Positions 1 through 10,035 of a stretch of DNA of 64,000 bases are shown in pieces. Origin of the DNA: Ophthalmolycus amberensis (lineage: Eukaryota > Chordata > Actinopteri > Perciformes > Zoarcidae); NCBI GenBank assembly GCA_024529925.1, contig JAFEUB010000775.1:310001-374000 (forward strand). Reading direction: 5' to 3'. The notes under the pieces were generated by a model, which had not been told where the DNA came from, did not search any database, and saw only the letters and a list, made by a program, of their open reading frames with translations. A program made the translations under genes and the position numbers. Each line of letters opens with the position of its first letter. Within the stretch, counting starts at the first letter, position 1.

Positions 1-334
1 CATAAAATATCTCTACACAACAAATGTAATATTATGGATTCTGGTTGTGCCAAGATGCGTACTACCCACTACTCAACATCCTGTCCTTTCCATTTGTGCT
101 CTTAGCCAGCTGAATACGCAAGAGACGAGGCAACATGCTAATGGCACTTGCACAAAACACTGAGACGCTGGTGGTAACAAGTTAGATGTGAAAAGCCTTA
201 ACACACTCCTTGAGCTTCCTGTCGTAGAGAATCGGACAATGCATGTGGAATCAGTGAGAAGAGAGTATTAGCTCTCATAATATTACTAATACTTACTTTT
301 AGAGGCTAAATGTATTTAACCTCTATAGGTTAAT

Positions 335-665
335 AGTGGAATGTAACTGAGCACATTTACTTAAGTACTGTGCTTAAATAGGCTACAGTTTTGCAGTATT
401 TATACTTTAGTATTTAAATTTTAAGCTACTTTATATTATATATAATACTTTATACTTCTACTCCACAACAATTAAGAAGTGAATATTGTACTTTTGTTTA
501 ATTTATTTTGTATCAATATTTAATATTACTTTTGTTACTTTGCAGATTCAGATTGTTAAAACAAAATATAATCAACCACCAAATTCTGATGCATTATAGA
601 TCTAAATACCCAGCAGTATATTTGAATGCAAAGTATTTTACACTGTAGTATTAATACTTTTACTT
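335..665. repeat. Dispersed fish repeat (TACTTTTACTTAAGTA type)
   Basis: AT-rich sequence with runs such as ACTTAAGTACTGTGCTTAAA, TACTTCTACTCCACAACA and ACTTTGCAGATTCAGATTGTTA, ending in AATACTTTTACTTAAAGTAG. From general knowledge this wording matches an interspersed element found in great numbers in percomorph introns. A shorter relative lies at about 3,700-3,790 (GGTACTTTTACTTGAGTAAA). Family name not assigned. Confidence 0.6.
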
Positions 666-1045
666 AAAGTAGCAGTGTGTAGCATTTAGCGGGATCTATT
701 GGCAGAAATGGAATATGATATTAATGAGCAATTGTTTTTTTGGGGGGTGGGGGGGGTCACCTGAAAATAAGAATCGTTGTGTTTTAGCTAGTTTGAAATG
801 AGCCGTTTATATCTACATACAGAGAGGGTACTCTTCACGTAACCCGCCACCATGTTCCTACAGAAGCCCAGAATGGACAAACCAAACGCTGGTTCTAGAT
901 AGGCCCATTCACGTTTTTACGTCTTTGCTACGGCCGCCATTGTTCTTCTTCACGCTTGGCACAGGGGCAAGTTTCAGTTGGATGCAATCTGCCACCTCAC
1001 CACTACAGGGCTCCAAATACTATGCACTACATATTTAAGTTGAGC
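666..1045 (+). mobile_element. MITE-like non-autonomous element, plus orientation
   Basis: Begins GTAGCATTTAGCGGGATCTA and ends near CAAATACTATGCACTACA, so the ends are imperfect inverted copies of each other (GTGTAG..ATTTA against AAATAC..TGCAC). The interior (ACCTGAAAATAAGAATCG, AGCCCAGAATGGACAAACC, TTTTTACGTCTTTGCTACGG) matches a non-autonomous repeat I recognise as abundant in perch-like fish. A G-rich stretch near 742-756 interrupts it. It codes for nothing. Confidence 0.6.
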
Positions 1046-2129
1046 TCTAAGTACTTCTTCCACAACTGTATGTTAACATAAGTTTATTGCAAAATTAAAG
1101 GATTTACTTTCACTCACAGGCGCTCAATTTTCAGATTCAGTTCATGCAGAGCAGGCCTAGAGCGGCCATTATCTGCTGCTGTGGTAAAATGACGAAAGTG
1201 TTGTATGTGTACGTATGCTGTGGAGGCATTCGACAAAGACAGTTCAACAAAGGCACATTACTGAAAAAACAAAACTGATTTATTCAGAACATGAACTCAC
1301 ATATATCTCTAAATTGTGAGCAGTTTTGCAGAGATTGAGAGTTATGGAGAGATATTAAGTTTGAATTTGTCATCTGACTTATGGCAGCTGAGGCACACTT
1401 CTTCCATGGTCTATTAAATACAGCTCAGTTAAATGATGAAAATGAATGGTGCAGTCTGAAGCCTGACAGAGGACATACGGGTTTCAAGTTAAAATATGAC
1501 GTTCAAGTCAGAAAGTGGCATCACATACTCAGTCGAGCGAACACAGAGTTTAGGAATCAAATCAATTGAATTTGATCGATTAAAAGCCACCCTGACAATC
1601 TTGTGAATCCTAAATAACAGCAGATGCAGCTGGCGCATGCAGACTTCTACTGCATTATGCCTGAATGGCTGGCTCTGCTCTGATCAGCAAGATGTATCCA
1701 GAGTTCCAGACTGTCAGTTCTCCAATTGAACGTCTGCAGCTCAGAGCGCATCAAATGACCCTCTTCTTCAATAACAATGTTAAGGTTTTCTCCCACTCAA
1801 CCTTCACAAGATTTGGATCATGGGGAAATTGAACTTAAATGCAGTATCGAAATACTGCATTTAAGTCACAAAGACATTTCCCTTAAATGCACCTGCATGT
1901 CTTTTATGATGAGAAAACTCACTGCAGCTTTTCAGATTTAAGTCTCATTTTTTATACACTTATCACTGAAATATTTTTAAAGTTGAGTCAATTGTCTTTG
2001 CAAAAATGAGTTGGTCTTTTCTTATATCCCCATCTGTAACTGCATAGCACAAAATATGAGATTCAGAGCATAAGCAGCAAACAACTATTTACAATGTAAA
2101 GATATACGTGTGTCTTGTAATCCAAGCTT

Positions 2130-2295
2130 CACTGTGCTTTGTTTCCATAGCCGGGCCAGCCGTGCGTGCATGTTACTGCATGTGAGTTTCATAGTGCTGT
2201 TAGCACCGTTAGCTGTGAATAATCGGCTCAGCCGTCTTAATGTTGAGAGTTGTGTGGAGGCAATACAAATGCTCCGAAATCCGTACTGAGCACTT
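2130..2295 (-). repeat. Dispersed repeat, related to the copy at 16 kb
   Basis: Shares blocks with the reverse complement of 16,080-16,390: CATAGCCGGGCC, GTGCATGTGAGT or GCATGTGAGT, TGTTAGCACCGT, CTCAGCCGTC and TGTTGAGAG, in the same order. Two diverged copies of one element therefore lie 14 kb apart in opposite orientations. The family was not identified. Confidence 0.55.
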
Positions 2296-2600
2296 TCAAA
2301 GGGACAGTGTGTAGGATTTGCCGGTATCTAGCGTTGTGGTTGTAGACTGCAACCAACTAAATACCCTCCGAGTGCAGTGCAGTATCTCTGCTCGCCTCAC
2401 TCAGAGCCCATCCATACCATACTAACGCTACTTTAGGGGCAACGGAAGTCAGACACCAGCTGGCGACACCACAGTTCTGCACTTTGCAGCTAACGTTAAC
2501 ACAGTTTCACAAGCGTGTCGGAGATCTGAGAGCTACAGTGGCCTTCAGGTAACGTGAAAACACAAAAGGCTCTCGAGTTTGTTTGACTGGTCTGTAAACA
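2296..2600 (-). mobile_element. MITE-like element with CAGTGTGTAGGATTT terminus
   Basis: Starts GGGACAGTGTGTAGGATTTG and continues TAGACTGCAACCAACTAAAT. Reverse-complemented, this matches the right end of the element at 666-1,045 (GTTGGATGCAATCTGCC ... AAATACTATGCACT), so it is the same family or a sister family in the opposite orientation. Its far end is not clear. It abuts the 2,130-2,295 repeat directly, suggesting nested or composite insertion. Confidence 0.5.
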
Positions 2601-5289
2601 GATACACCCCTTGTTCTTCCGTATTTCTGAAAATCTGCTCAAAGAGTGTTTGCTGCAGTGTTAAACTGCACAATGTTATTATCATGGTAACCACAGGTGT
2701 CACCAGGTGAACTTAACTTTAATATTTACAAGAACAAGGAACTTAATACTCAATAACGAATCTGATTTTTTAGATCCTGAAATATATCATAAGGCTATTC
2801 TGGAAACAAAGGAATAAGCATGATGTTTTTTACATCCTGACTAAACTAAATTATAAGAAGAGATGATTTTCTTGAAAACTTCAATACCCTCAAATACAAG
2901 CGAACATACGCACAATCCTCAGACCTAAATGATGTCTTCAATTACTATGAGGTTTCCTAAAAATAATTTTGCAGCAGGTACAGTCATTGTTGATGGAGCA
3001 CTTCTGCTGCACTGTTTACAAGCCATTTATATACATTCTACTCTTGGCTCTCTTCTGCACTCAGAGACGGCAAGATTTCCAGCATGTAACGGGATCCCAC
3101 AACACAAAACAACTTCATGAAAAATAGGTTATAATCTTAGTGGAAGGTTCTCTGTTGCAGCCCCGCTTTATGACATTATCTGGTTAAATGGATTCAATTT
3201 TACAGAACAAAAAAAACTTACTACCTACTGTAGCTTTGCTACATTTTCATAAAATGGGGAGCAATTAGATTACCGTCTTCCCTCACAGTAATAGAGCCAG
3301 TATCTTTCTATCAAGATGTCAGACATGGAAGCAGGGGCTTATAATGAAATATAATGGAACAGCAGGGCAATTTACTCTGTAATGTACACTGAAAAAAAAC
3401 ATGACCTGGAAACACGATTCTTTAAATAGACTCTCTGTTAATTTGAATATTGCGTTCAAGTGTTCATGCCTGTTGAAATGTTCCATATGGCCACGTTTAC
3501 AAGACAATGTAGGTCTCTTACCACCCCCCATCTACGCACAAATACTGACGACTGTGTGCTAATTAACGTGTTAATGTTGACGGCATTACCTTCAAAATGT
3601 TCCTAGTGGTGAGCACTTCCTTTTGGTTCGCTATGACCGTGTTGAGTACTTTTTTAATACATTGGGGGGACATTTTTCTGCTTTATTTTGATATGTATGA
3701 TATTCTGTAGTTCTACTGAAGTAGCATTTCTTGTTGAAGTAGTTCAACAATGTGGTAAAGGTACTTTTACTTGAGTAAAAGCATTCATTTTGTTTGTCGG
3801 TTTATCTTTAATCTATTACAGCAAGTGCGTCCTTCTCTTCAGTTCACGTTCTCCTGTCTGTTCTGCTTTGCTGCAGATCTAGAGCAGAGCAGTGGTGACC
3901 TTGCTTTCTGATTCCTGCTCACGTGCATGCCGTTCTTTGCCTTGTCAACTCTTTTCACCCTCAACGTGTTGGCAAGAACTCAAAATGACAAGTGCAATCA
4001 ACGCATATGTATTTGGTTACAGAACAGCAATGAGGGTGAGGATAATATAATATCAACTATAAAATTCACAAGCAGCATCTGAACATACAAGCAGTGGGAG
4101 AGAATTTCTGTTCAGGTTTCATTGCTTGTGTGTGCGTATGTATGATTGTACATTTATGTGGACGTGTATGTGTGTAGATGAAGGCCTGCCTCACTATCTT
4201 AATGTAATATGTGGCCTAGAGGGAATTGTGAAGCCTCTCTGATAGACCTTTTGATGACCCCGTCCCTTTTGCTTTCCCTTTCTGCAGCTCAAAGAAATAC
4301 TGCAGTGAGACACTGGACAAGAATTTTTTTTAAGGATAACATGCTTTCTGTTAAATGAATGTTGAATTGAAAAAAAATACATCATCCCTGGAAGAAGCCC
4401 ACTGATTCATTTCCTCCACTTGAGACATCTCTCTGGAAGTATTAGCTGCGATTTGACTTGCGTCAGACAGACCAACACCAACATGGGGGTCCTGGAGAAT
4501 GAAGTGCAGCAGATTTTCACTGAGTGTGTTGAACATGCGGGTGTGATGAGGGGTCAGCTACAGAGCAATCTTTCCTGCATTCCAGTTGAGCGCATACAAG
4601 GTCTTTGGCACTGAAGGCTCATAATCTTGGCTAGCTCTCTTGTAGCGTAGTGGTTAAGGGGTTAAGTAAAAAAAAAAGCACTGCTTTGAATTAAGAAGCA
4701 TGCCCACAACTAGAGGATGGTTACACAAAGTAAAAAAAACAAGAATTATCTTGGCACTGCAGGGTCGTAAAATGATCTGAGGAAGACAGTAAGCACGATA
4801 GTTACATAACACGTCTCAAGTTGGGATTTGGCTTCCCCTGATATGAGAAATACTTCAGTGTTAACATTCTTAATAAAGTCATTTTAATATCTGGTTCAGG
4901 GTATTTTGTTTGGCACATGGAAACATCATTTCTTATTCATAACAACCCAGACACAATGCCCAAACTGTCAAGACCCAAATGAACTGAAAGCATCCTGCCG
5001 ATGTTTGTGATCAGGGTGACCTCGGATGAGGAGTTTAACTGGGCAGTTCAGGGCAAACGGAAAGTGGAGAAAAAGTCATTTGAATTATCTTGATGTTTGT
5101 TGCTCCTGTAGCAATTCTTCCATCAAAATGTACAATTAATGTCTCAGAATGCTGAAATTCAAACTGGGGTCTTTTTCATCAGATTGTTTTTAGAAATCTT
5201 ATACAGGGTTCTATGTCATTATGTTCTAAGTCTACTTTACTAAATTCTCATTTATTAAAGGCCACTGAGCCAAATGCATTGTACTTGGA

Positions 5290-5645
5290 GGTGTTGACAT
5301 GTTGAGATTTTAACAGTGCATCAGTAATTACAATGATGTTAATTATTGATTAATCTGCTGATTATTATCTGAATTGCTTAATTGTTTAATGTATTGAATT
5401 CAGAATTCAAGATGATTTCTTCAAATAGCTTGTCTGGTCTTAATAACAGTCCAAAACCCAAAGAGATTATGCTTACAACTATATATAAAATAGAGAAAAT
5501 TAGCAAATCTACACAATGGAGAAGCCTTAACCAGAGAGTGGTTGACATTTTGGCTACTTACAAATAATAAACAATTGAAATGGTTGCTGATAAATTTCCT
5601 GGCAGTTCACAAATCAATTAATGAACTAATCATTGCAGCTCCAAC
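5290..5645 (+). repeat. Dispersed fish repeat (AACAGTCCAAAACCCAAAGA type)
   Basis: Contains TTGTCTGGTCTTAATAACAG, AGTCCAAAACCCAAAGAGAT, AGAAGCCTTAACCAGAGAGT and a terminal ATTAATGAACTAATCATTGC, flanked on the left by TAATTATTGATTAATCTGCT. I recognise this layout as a very common percomorph element that ends in an ATTAATCG/ATTGCAGCTC motif. Any open frame across it is incidental. Confidence 0.6.
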
Positions 5646-7304
5646 GACTTGGCATTCTTTCACATCTTGAATACCTCTGATGAAGTACTAACGCACTGCT
5701 GACTGACCCGGCTATTTCACTTGGTGCTTCTTGCTGTTCTATGACCTGGATGACTCTTCATGGACACACTCGGATCATTCCATGCTCATTATTTCAACCA
5801 GTCTGTCTGTGTAAAAGCGTGCCATATCCTGTTACCAGTATAGTGAAATAATATATGCCATAACCTGTGTTTAGGATGAGGATTGTGAGGCATTGCAGCA
5901 GGGTAGGTGGCCTATAAATAACCGTAGCCCAGGGGCCTCCACAAGTCTTTGGCTAGCTTCGACTAGCACACCCGCAAGCACGCACGCGCACACGCACACA
6001 TCTGATATATTAAAGCAAGTGTCCAAAAATGATCGTTTAGTTGATATAATTCTGGTAAATGTGGCATGAATTCAAAGTTTGATTTATTATCTAAATGGTT
6101 TATCGTTCTGTGATAACGGTTACATAGCATTGATCATATTATAGCAATGTTAACCAGTCTGCGTATGCATTCTACACTTTGGATTATGGCACTACTGTCT
6201 GTATCATTTATGTTGCAGTAAATTGCTTTTCTTGCTCTGAAGCACCTACTTCAGAACAACCTACAGTACAAAATCTACAATAGAGGTAATTTAAAATTTA
6301 TCAGTGAGTTCTTTGAAGTGTTTTTCTTTTTTTTATATGCCTGTTTGATCACAGGCTGTACTGTGCCTGTAAAAGCCTGGTCCACAATGATATGGCTATA
6401 ACAGCTCCAATGTAATTCATCACATTTTTAGCTCTTTTGCAACTGGCAAAACTGCTGCAGTGAAAAAGACACATCCATCAGGGCCTCTTTTTATAGGACA
6501 TAAAAGTGAGTCTTTGGAGAGATATTTCAAAGTGCAAATATAAGGGAGCAATGACTTTGGTGTCAGCTCTTTGAAGGATCCAATTCAACAAGCGTGGCCA
6601 ATCTGATGTAGATTATCGAGGATAGGTCACTATTTTATAATTATATATTTTTATAACTATACAATCCATATCCCTAGGTTGTAATTGCACAATGTAGAAC
6701 AGCTTATCAAGGCATATTTTATATGAAGTTGGAAAAATAGTTCCTGTGATCATTGTTCCATAAGTTAAGCACCCAAGGAAAACCAAAGAGGTCGTCTCTG
6801 TTTCATTGCTCACTCGTGTACATATTATTACTTTACGATTGTTGTGACGCGCCACTAATTACAGTTTAGTGTAGCAATCACCTTTGACACAAAACCGTCT
6901 CCGTTACAGGGAGTGCATTACGCCGCTCAAATAAACAGGAATCTCATGGAAGAAGATTTAAAAAAAGATTTGAACAAATACAGCTCTACGGATGCTGTAG
7001 CCTCTTGAAAAGCAACACGGAAACAGGGCAACCACTACTGATACTGACGGCTAGATAAAGGGGTTTAATGATGCACAGAGGCTGCAGCAAATCCGGAGTT
7101 AGTGAAGGATCCATTATCCCACTTAATGTCACGAGAGAGCCACCAAAGATATATCGGAACAGCTAAACTCTTTTTACCTGTAAAATGCCACATATATGTC
7201 AGATAGCAAAAGCATGCTCACATCTAACTCTTATAATCAGAACAACAGGATACATTAGTGAGGCAGCAAACAGCAAGTTGAGAATGTTGGAGGGAAATTC
7301 TTAC

Positions 7305-7494
7305 CATGACCCCCTCTGGTAAGAAAAGGCATCCTGTTGATGGCAATAGGAACGGTGCCATGCTTATTGTGAAAATGGTGGACATGGTGCGTGGTGCTGA
7401 GACTAGAAGACACACGTGCTGTTCCAGTCTGGATGGGGAGTAGAGTAAGCAGGGCGAACCAGAAGGCTAGTCTTGAACAATAACTTAGGCCCAT
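7305..7494 (-). CDS. nrxn2: Beta-neurexin-2 first exon (signal peptide and beta-specific N terminus)
   Basis: This exon gives the short, beta form of neurexin-2 its own N terminus, made from an internal promoter; the protein then continues into LNS6, the neuroligin-binding domain. Translation from the ATG at 7,494-7,492 gives a good signal peptide (hydrophobic LAFWFALLTLLPI, probable cleavage after QTGTA) followed by RVSSSLSTTHHVHHFH and GTVPIAINRMPFLTRGGH, the histidine-rich segment characteristic of vertebrate neurexin-2 beta. The exon ends at GGTCATG followed by GTAAGA, a strong donor in phase 1. That is the same phase as the EGF-C exon, as needed for both to join one LNS6 exon. The coding part is 190 nt (63 codons plus one base). 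An in-frame upstream ATG (MGRLFAATPV..) would add about 23 residues; I chose the internal start because it places the hydrophobic core at the right distance from the N terminus. No lesion is visible. Confidence 0.93.
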
Positions 7495-8312
7495 ACCTAG
7501 GCTACTGCATGACCAGCTGCTCCACTGTCCGAGCACAGGGGTGGCTGCAAAGAGTCTACCCATGTATATTAGATCCTCATGGGCCCAGGACAGACAACTT
7601 AGCCAAGCTTTGGTCTCTGGCAGTTCAACTTGAAGACCACAGGGCATCTCAGTGACAATCTGGGCCCATTTCTTACATAATCCCTTGATTTGGTCAATAA
7701 ACGAAAAATATCCTTTGAACTTGTGACAAAAACAAACCAAAAAATAGATTTCTAAAAAGCAGTCAAAATCCAGTTAATGTTCTGGTGGAAGAAAAGGAAT
7801 AGCAAGCAATTTATCTAATTTTTGGTTAACATTTTGCCATGACGAGATGTCTACTGCACAGAGAAGACATTGAAAACCATCCCAAAGCACGTTCTTCAGA
7901 AAGTGAGCCGAGTGTATCCAAAATGCAAAAAAAAGATACACATCCAAATAAAGAATGGAGATGAATCCACCTGTGATTTCAAAAAGGCATGTTGCTCAAC
8001 CATGATATTTAGGCATGAAAAGTGGCAGGACAGAGCTTCATGTGACAAGAATTCTGATAAGAGTCTCCATCGCCCACAGGTAGAGCTTCAGGGCAGCTGA
8101 GCCTGCCCACTAAGAAGAGCGCCCCTCCACCGCAGTAGAAGACATAACGCGCTTCCGTGGGAAACTGGATCATTTCATAAAGCAAAAAGGACAAGGCGAT
8201 AAAAATATGCGCAAGTGGAGATGCAGCGATGAAGGGTGATGCAGGAACCAGTGCTTTTGTTCCCCTTTAGCCAGGGAAAGGCAGGAGAACAGAGATAGGG
8301 AGGGGGAGAGAC

Positions 8313-8347
<35 letters not shown>

Positions 8348-9940
8348 GGGTAGAGAGGGAGCAGTATCTGCAGCAGCGCGGTAAAAGAGAAATTCCAGAA
8401 AATAAATAAATAATTTCTCAGTAGCTCCTCATTCACTCTCTCACAGACGCAGCAAATCCAGCGGACGATATACCTTTGGTGTGGCACAGATCCACACACG
8501 AGTGTTTCTATTTCAAACGCACGTATGATCCTTTCCTCGCGCTCCACCTGCTCATACAGTCTGTTACCAGTCTCATGCAGTAAAGACTACTGCTGCATTC
8601 CCCTCACTGCTGCTCCTTGTTTTTCCTTCCTCCTCTCCCGTTACCTCGTCCAGATCTGCCTCTGACTGAGAGACCGTTAACGTGACTGCTGCATGTGTCT
8701 GTCTCTGGAGGAGGGAAGGTGATTCTCCTCAGATGAGATGGCTTGGATGGCAGACACTGAGATGCTGCCTTGAACTGCTGCAGCAAAAAATATGCTAATT
8801 AAAAAGAACCGTCGTATCATAATAAATCCGGGATGGGTGAAATTCCGGGACAGTCTGGACCCCAGCAAAAACAACCTTGGCTTGGAGTTGTGCGCTAGTG
8901 AACGCAAGATAAAGGAGCTCTTCTGAAGGCATACTGTAGTCAGAGGCTCTGATCCAGTGAGGCACAGCATGTGCCTGTGTGTGTGTTTGTGTGTCTGAGA
9001 AAGAGAGTCTGTGAGCAAATGAGTGAGGCGGGGGGAGAGAAAGGGTGGGTGAGCGATAGCAGAAGGGAGGGCGAGAGAGGAAGAGACAGCGAAAGAGAAA
9101 ACAGGCAACCACGGCGCCAACACACAGGGAAATAGTGAGGCAAGAAAATGGGCTGTGTGAATAAATACATGCTACAGATTCACAGCGCACTGGCTTGCAG
9201 GTCCTGGCAGTAACACGTAGGAATCATACTGCAGAGGAGGAGCCTGATTTAGGTGAGCTGTCAGAGCTGTTACAGAATGAACACAAGGGTATTGGTATGG
9301 ACGTGCTCTTAACATAAAGACTCGAGAGATATAATGACGGAAACACAAATACCTGTCAAAATGATATAATGCAGCTCACTGCATTAGGCTATAGGCTACG
9401 GTGTGTTATCCATTTTCAAGAAAATCAAAAACTTGCATCCAAAGCCCTTCTTTTCCCAGCGTTGCATCGCATACCTTTGCTGTTCTAACGCTACAAATCA
9501 ATTTGTTCCTCTGCCTGACGTGTTCACCTCATATCTGTATACAAGTCACCCTTCTGTTAGAGAGCTCACGCTGCTTAACCATGCAGGACTTATTCCTAGC
9601 TATGACTGATCGGAGTTCAGAGGTATTCTGACAGTTTCGGAGCTGCTTGTGTTTTCTTGGGTGAGGAAATGTGATGGCATGATGAATTTGGAGTATATTG
9701 AGGATGAACACATTATACAACAGGGAGACAACAGGGAGACAAAGTGGGGGAGGGATTGGAGGTAGAGGGGATGGGAGAAACAAAGAGGGAGAGAGATTGC
9801 AGGGGGCTGAAGCACAGCGAGAGGAAGGGAGACTGCAGCGATATCAGCTAAATTCGCGGTCGATAGAGATATCAGCTGGGATTGCCTAGTCGGTTGAAAG
9901 GACACGCATGGAAACAAGAGGACAGAGGCAAGCCATGCAG
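7495..9940 (-). promoter_or_regulatory. nrxn2: Probable beta-neurexin 5' leader and promoter region
   Basis: Beta-neurexin transcription must begin upstream (higher coordinate) of the beta ATG, so the leader and promoter are expected here. The region stands out for polypurine tracts on the plus strand (polypyrimidine on the transcribed sense strand) at 8,280-8,360, 9,000-9,110 and 9,735-9,835. I see no convincing TATA box or obvious CpG island and cannot place the start site. Minus-strand ORFs at 8,009-8,194 and 8,677-9,190 would be upstream ORFs if the leader extends that far. Confidence 0.35.
8316..8344. repeat. (GA)n microsatellite
   Basis: An uninterrupted run of about 14 GA units within a longer purine-rich tract, roughly 0.8 kb upstream of the beta start codon. 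Confidence 0.95.
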
Positions 9941-9989
9941 CACTACCTCCCCCAGTGACAAGAAGGCAACGCAGGCCATTACTCAAGCA

Positions 9990-10035
9990 GGGGAGGGGGG
10001 AGGGAGGGGGGAGGGAGGGGGGAGGGAGGGGGGGG
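9990..10035 (+). repeat. GGGA/GGGGGGA minisatellite with quadruplex potential
   Basis: Tandem units of GGGAGGGGGGA spanning about 46 bases with at least eight G-runs of three or more. The plus strand can form G-quadruplexes. The tract lies about 2.5 kb upstream of the beta start on the non-template side. Confidence 0.9.

Larger units (their letters stand above)
1..7304 (-). other. nrxn2: nrxn2 intron downstream of the beta first exon (partial)
   Basis: This is the 5' part of the intron joining the beta first exon (and, for alpha, the EGF-C exon) to the LNS6 exon, which must lie beyond base 1. I found no neurexin exon here: nothing resembling the LNS6 start (TTYIFGKGG) occurs on the minus strand. 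Several dispersed fish repeats fill much of the first 6 kb and are listed separately. Between 6,000 and 7,300 I see only AT-rich non-coding sequence. Confidence 0.75.

Noticed and set aside
4630..4660. Short tRNA-like motif GTAGCGTAGTGGTTAAG
   Set aside because: Only an A-box-like fragment is present, without a T arm; too short to call.
8677..9190. Overlapping minus-strand ORFs of 76 to 148 residues rich in Ser and Leu
   Set aside because: They arise from polypyrimidine sequence on the minus strand, which lacks stop codons. The composition is low-complexity and no domain is visible.
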